From Tepidimonas taiwanensis (GTDB lineage Bacteria > Pseudomonadota > Gammaproteobacteria > Burkholderiales > Burkholderiaceae_C): DNA of 64,000 nucleotides. Of the stretch, positions 62,270 to 64,000 are shown in pieces; position 1 is the first letter of the stretch, and each line of letters begins with the position of its first letter. The position numbers and the translations under genes are program-made. The stretch is from the NCBI RefSeq assembly GCF_020162115.1, contig NZ_CP083911.1, forward strand, positions 496,001 to 560,000. The letters are read 5' to 3'. Below the pieces are notes generated by a model. It did no database searches. It saw only the letters and a program-made list of their open reading frames with translations, and had not been told where the DNA came from.

Positions 62270-64000
62270 ATGACCTCCCTTTCGACCGTGCCGACCTCTT
62301 CCCCCATCGAACGGCAGATGGCCAACGCGATCCGCTTCCTGGCCATGGACGCCGTGCAGAAAGCCAACAGCGGCCACCCCGGCGCCCCAATGGGCATGGC
62401 CGAAATGGCCGTCGCCCTCTGGGGCCGGCACCTGCGGCACAACCCCACCAACCCGGCGTGGCCCGACCGCGACCGCTTCGTGCTCTCCAACGGGCACGGC
62501 TCGATGCTCATCTACGCGCTGCTGCACCTGACGGGCTACGATCTGCCGATCGAGGAGCTGCAGGCGTTCCGCCAGCTGCACAGCAAGACCCCGGGGCACC
62601 CGGAAGTCGGCATGACGCCGGGCGTGGAGACGACCACCGGCCCGCTGGGGCAGGGCATCGCCAACGCCGTCGGCATGGCGATGGCGGAAAAGCTGCTCGC
62701 CGCCGAGTTCAACCGCGACGGCCACACCATCGTCGACCACTACACCTACGTGTTCCTGGGTGACGGCTGCATGATGGAGGGCATCAGCCACGAGGTGTGT
62801 TCGCTGGCGGGCACGTGGCGCTTGTCGAAACTCATCGCGCTGTACGACGACAACGGCATCTCGATCGACGGCCACGTCGAGGGCTGGTTTGCCGACGACA
62901 CGCCCAAGCGCTTCGAGGCCTATGGCTGGCACGTGATCCGTGACGTCAACGGACACGACGTGGAGGCGGTGAGCGCCGCCATTGCCGCTGCGAAGGCCCA
63001 GGCCACGCGGCCGGACGGCAAGCCGACGCTGATCTGCTGCAAGACCGTGATCGGCCAGGGCGCGCCGTCCAAGGCCGGCACGCACGACGTGCACGGCGCG
63101 CCGCTCGGCGACGCCGAAATCGCCGCCGCGCGCGAGGCGCTGGGCTGGCCCCATGCGCCATTCGAGGTGCCGGCCGACGTGCGCGCCGCGTGGGACGCGC
63201 GCGCGCGCGGCGCCCAGGCCGAAGCCGAGTGGACGCAGCGCTTTGCCGCGTACCGCGCAGCGTACCCCGAGCTGGCCGCGGAATTCGAGCGCCGCATGCG
63301 CGGTGAGCTGTCGCCGCGCTACCACGCCGAGCGTGACGCCGTGCTGCAAAAGCTGGCGGCCGAGGCCAAGACCGTGGCCACCCGCAAGGCCAGCCAGCTC
63401 GCGCTCGACGCGCTGGCGCCGCTGCTGCCGGAATTCCTCGGTGGCTCGGCGGACCTGACCGGCTCCAACCTCACCAACTTCAAGGGCTGCGTGCCGGGCG
63501 GTCGCGACCGCTGGGGCAACCACTGGAGCTACGGCGTGCGCGAGTTCGGCATGGCCGCGATCATGAACGGCATCGCGCTGCACGGCGGCTATCTGCCGTA
63601 TGGCGGGACGTTCCTGACGTTCAGTGACTACTCGCGCAACGCCGTGCGCATGGCCGCGCTGATGAAGCAGCGCGTCGTGCACGTCTTCACGCACGACTCG
63701 ATCGGCCTCGGCGAAGATGGACCCACCCACCAGCCGGTGGAGCACACGGCGAGCCTGCGCCTGATCCCGAACCTGGACGTGTGGCGGCCGGCCGACACCG
63801 CCGAGACGGCGGTCGCGTGGTGCGCGGCCGTGGAGCGCGCGGACGGCCCGACGGCGCTGGTGCTCAGCCGCCAGAACCTGCCGGTGGTCGCGTCCCAGGC
63901 CCGCGCCAGCGACATCGCGCGCGGGGGCTACGTGCTCAGCGACGCGCCGGGGGCGCGCGCGGTCATCATCGCCACCGGCTCGGAGGTGACGCTCGCGCTG
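62270..64000 (+). CDS. tkt: Transketolase, 5' part (runs off the window)
   Basis: The first 577 codons of a transketolase of about 670 residues. Visible are the N-terminal FLAMDAVQKANSGHPGAPMGMA, the ThDP-binding GDGCMMEGISHEVCSLAG through to LYDDNGISIDGHVEGW, and in the pyrimidine domain VREFGMAAIMNGIALHGG and FTHDSIGLGEDGPTHQPVEH with the catalytic Glu/His residues. The frame is open to the window end at TGSEVTLAL. It belongs to the cbbY-fbp-prk-tkt operon; gap, pgk and fba would be expected next. Confidence 0.97.
   Translation, partial: MTSLSTVPTSSPIERQMANAIRFLAMDAVQKANSGHPGAPMGMAEMAVALWGRHLRHNPTNPAWPDRDRFVLSNGHGSMLIYALLHLTGYDLPIEELQAFRQLHSKTPGHPEVGMTPGVETTTGPLGQGIANAVGMAMAEKLLAAEFNRDGHTIVDHYTYVFLGDGCMMEGISHEVCSLAGTWRLSKLIALYDDNGISIDGHVEGWFADDTPKRFEAYGWHVIRDVNGHDVEAVSAAIAAAKAQATRPDGKPTLICCKTVIGQGAPSKAGTHDVHGAPLGDAEIAAAREALGWPHAPFEVPADVRAAWDARARGAQAEAEWTQRFAAYRAAYPELAAEFERRMRGELSPRYHAERDAVLQKLAAEAKTVATRKASQLALDALAPLLPEFLGGSADLTGSNLTNFKGCVPGGRDRWGNHWSYGVREFGMAAIMNGIALHGGYLPYGGTFLTFSDYSRNAVRMAALMKQRVVHVFTHDSIGLGEDGPTHQPVEHTASLRLIPNLDVWRPADTAETAVAWCAAVERADGPTALVLSRQNLPVVASQARASDIARGGYVLSDAPGARAVIIATGSEVTLAL

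Overview
The window is a 64 kb piece of a GC-rich chromosome from an autotrophic betaproteobacterium, most likely Burkholderiales. The evidence is the DUF3579 gene, the tolB-pal-cpoB order, the rpsU, rpsT and argD-argF neighbourhoods, form IA RuBisCO with a complete alpha-carboxysome locus, and a second cbb operon. I cannot fix the genus from sequence alone. Genes are dense and no gene-free stretch exceeds about 270 bases. There is one tRNA, no rRNA, no CRISPR array and no intact insertion sequence.

Bases 1-21600 are mainly housekeeping: the 3' end of rng, an MsbA-type ABC exporter, tolB-pal-cpoB, a YedE-family transporter with tcdA, tRNA-Lys, a frameshifted Tat-exported metallo-beta-lactamase-fold gene, murI-yqeY-rpsU, polyphosphate:AMP phosphotransferase, argD-argF-ykgJ, DUF3579, rpsT, a fatty acid desaturase, a DEAD-box helicase, apaH and a CNNM/CorC-type CBS membrane protein.

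Bases 21511-37159 form a carbon-concentrating locus: cbbR, then cbbL, cbbS, csoS2, csoSCA, csoS4A, csoS4B, two nearly identical csoS1 genes, a bacterioferritin-like gene, a pterin-dehydratase-like RuBisCO assembly factor, parA-like mcdA, mcdB, cbbQ, cbbO and csoS1D. A cytoplasmic trypsin-fold protease gene overlaps csoS1D, and the bicarbonate transporter sbtA with a PII-like sbtB follows. Together these encode bicarbonate uptake, shell, enzyme core, carbonic anhydrase, RuBisCO activase and the positioning system.

Bases 37279-43385 look like a small defence island in less GC-rich DNA: a 1386-residue nuclease-methyltransferase (type IIG-like) and a convergent NERD-nuclease/UvrD-like helicase.

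Bases 43526-56803 hold a long leftward operon of twelve genes: FAD amine oxidase, DUF1365, cyclopropane-fatty-acid-synthase-like methyltransferase, chalcone-isomerase-like gene with an in-frame stop, MFS transporter, DUF3833 lipoprotein, SDR, SnoaL-like protein, photolyase, DUF2256, CRY-DASH and an FeS-type bacterial photolyase. It diverges from a MerR-type regulator with a cobalamin domain of the CarH/LitR type, and a perfect palindrome lies between them. I read this as a light-induced photoprotection and membrane-modification regulon.

Bases 56810-64000 carry an Lrp-type regulator, an EamA exporter, a second cbbR and the start of a second Calvin-cycle operon (cbbY, fbp, prk, and transketolase running off the window end).
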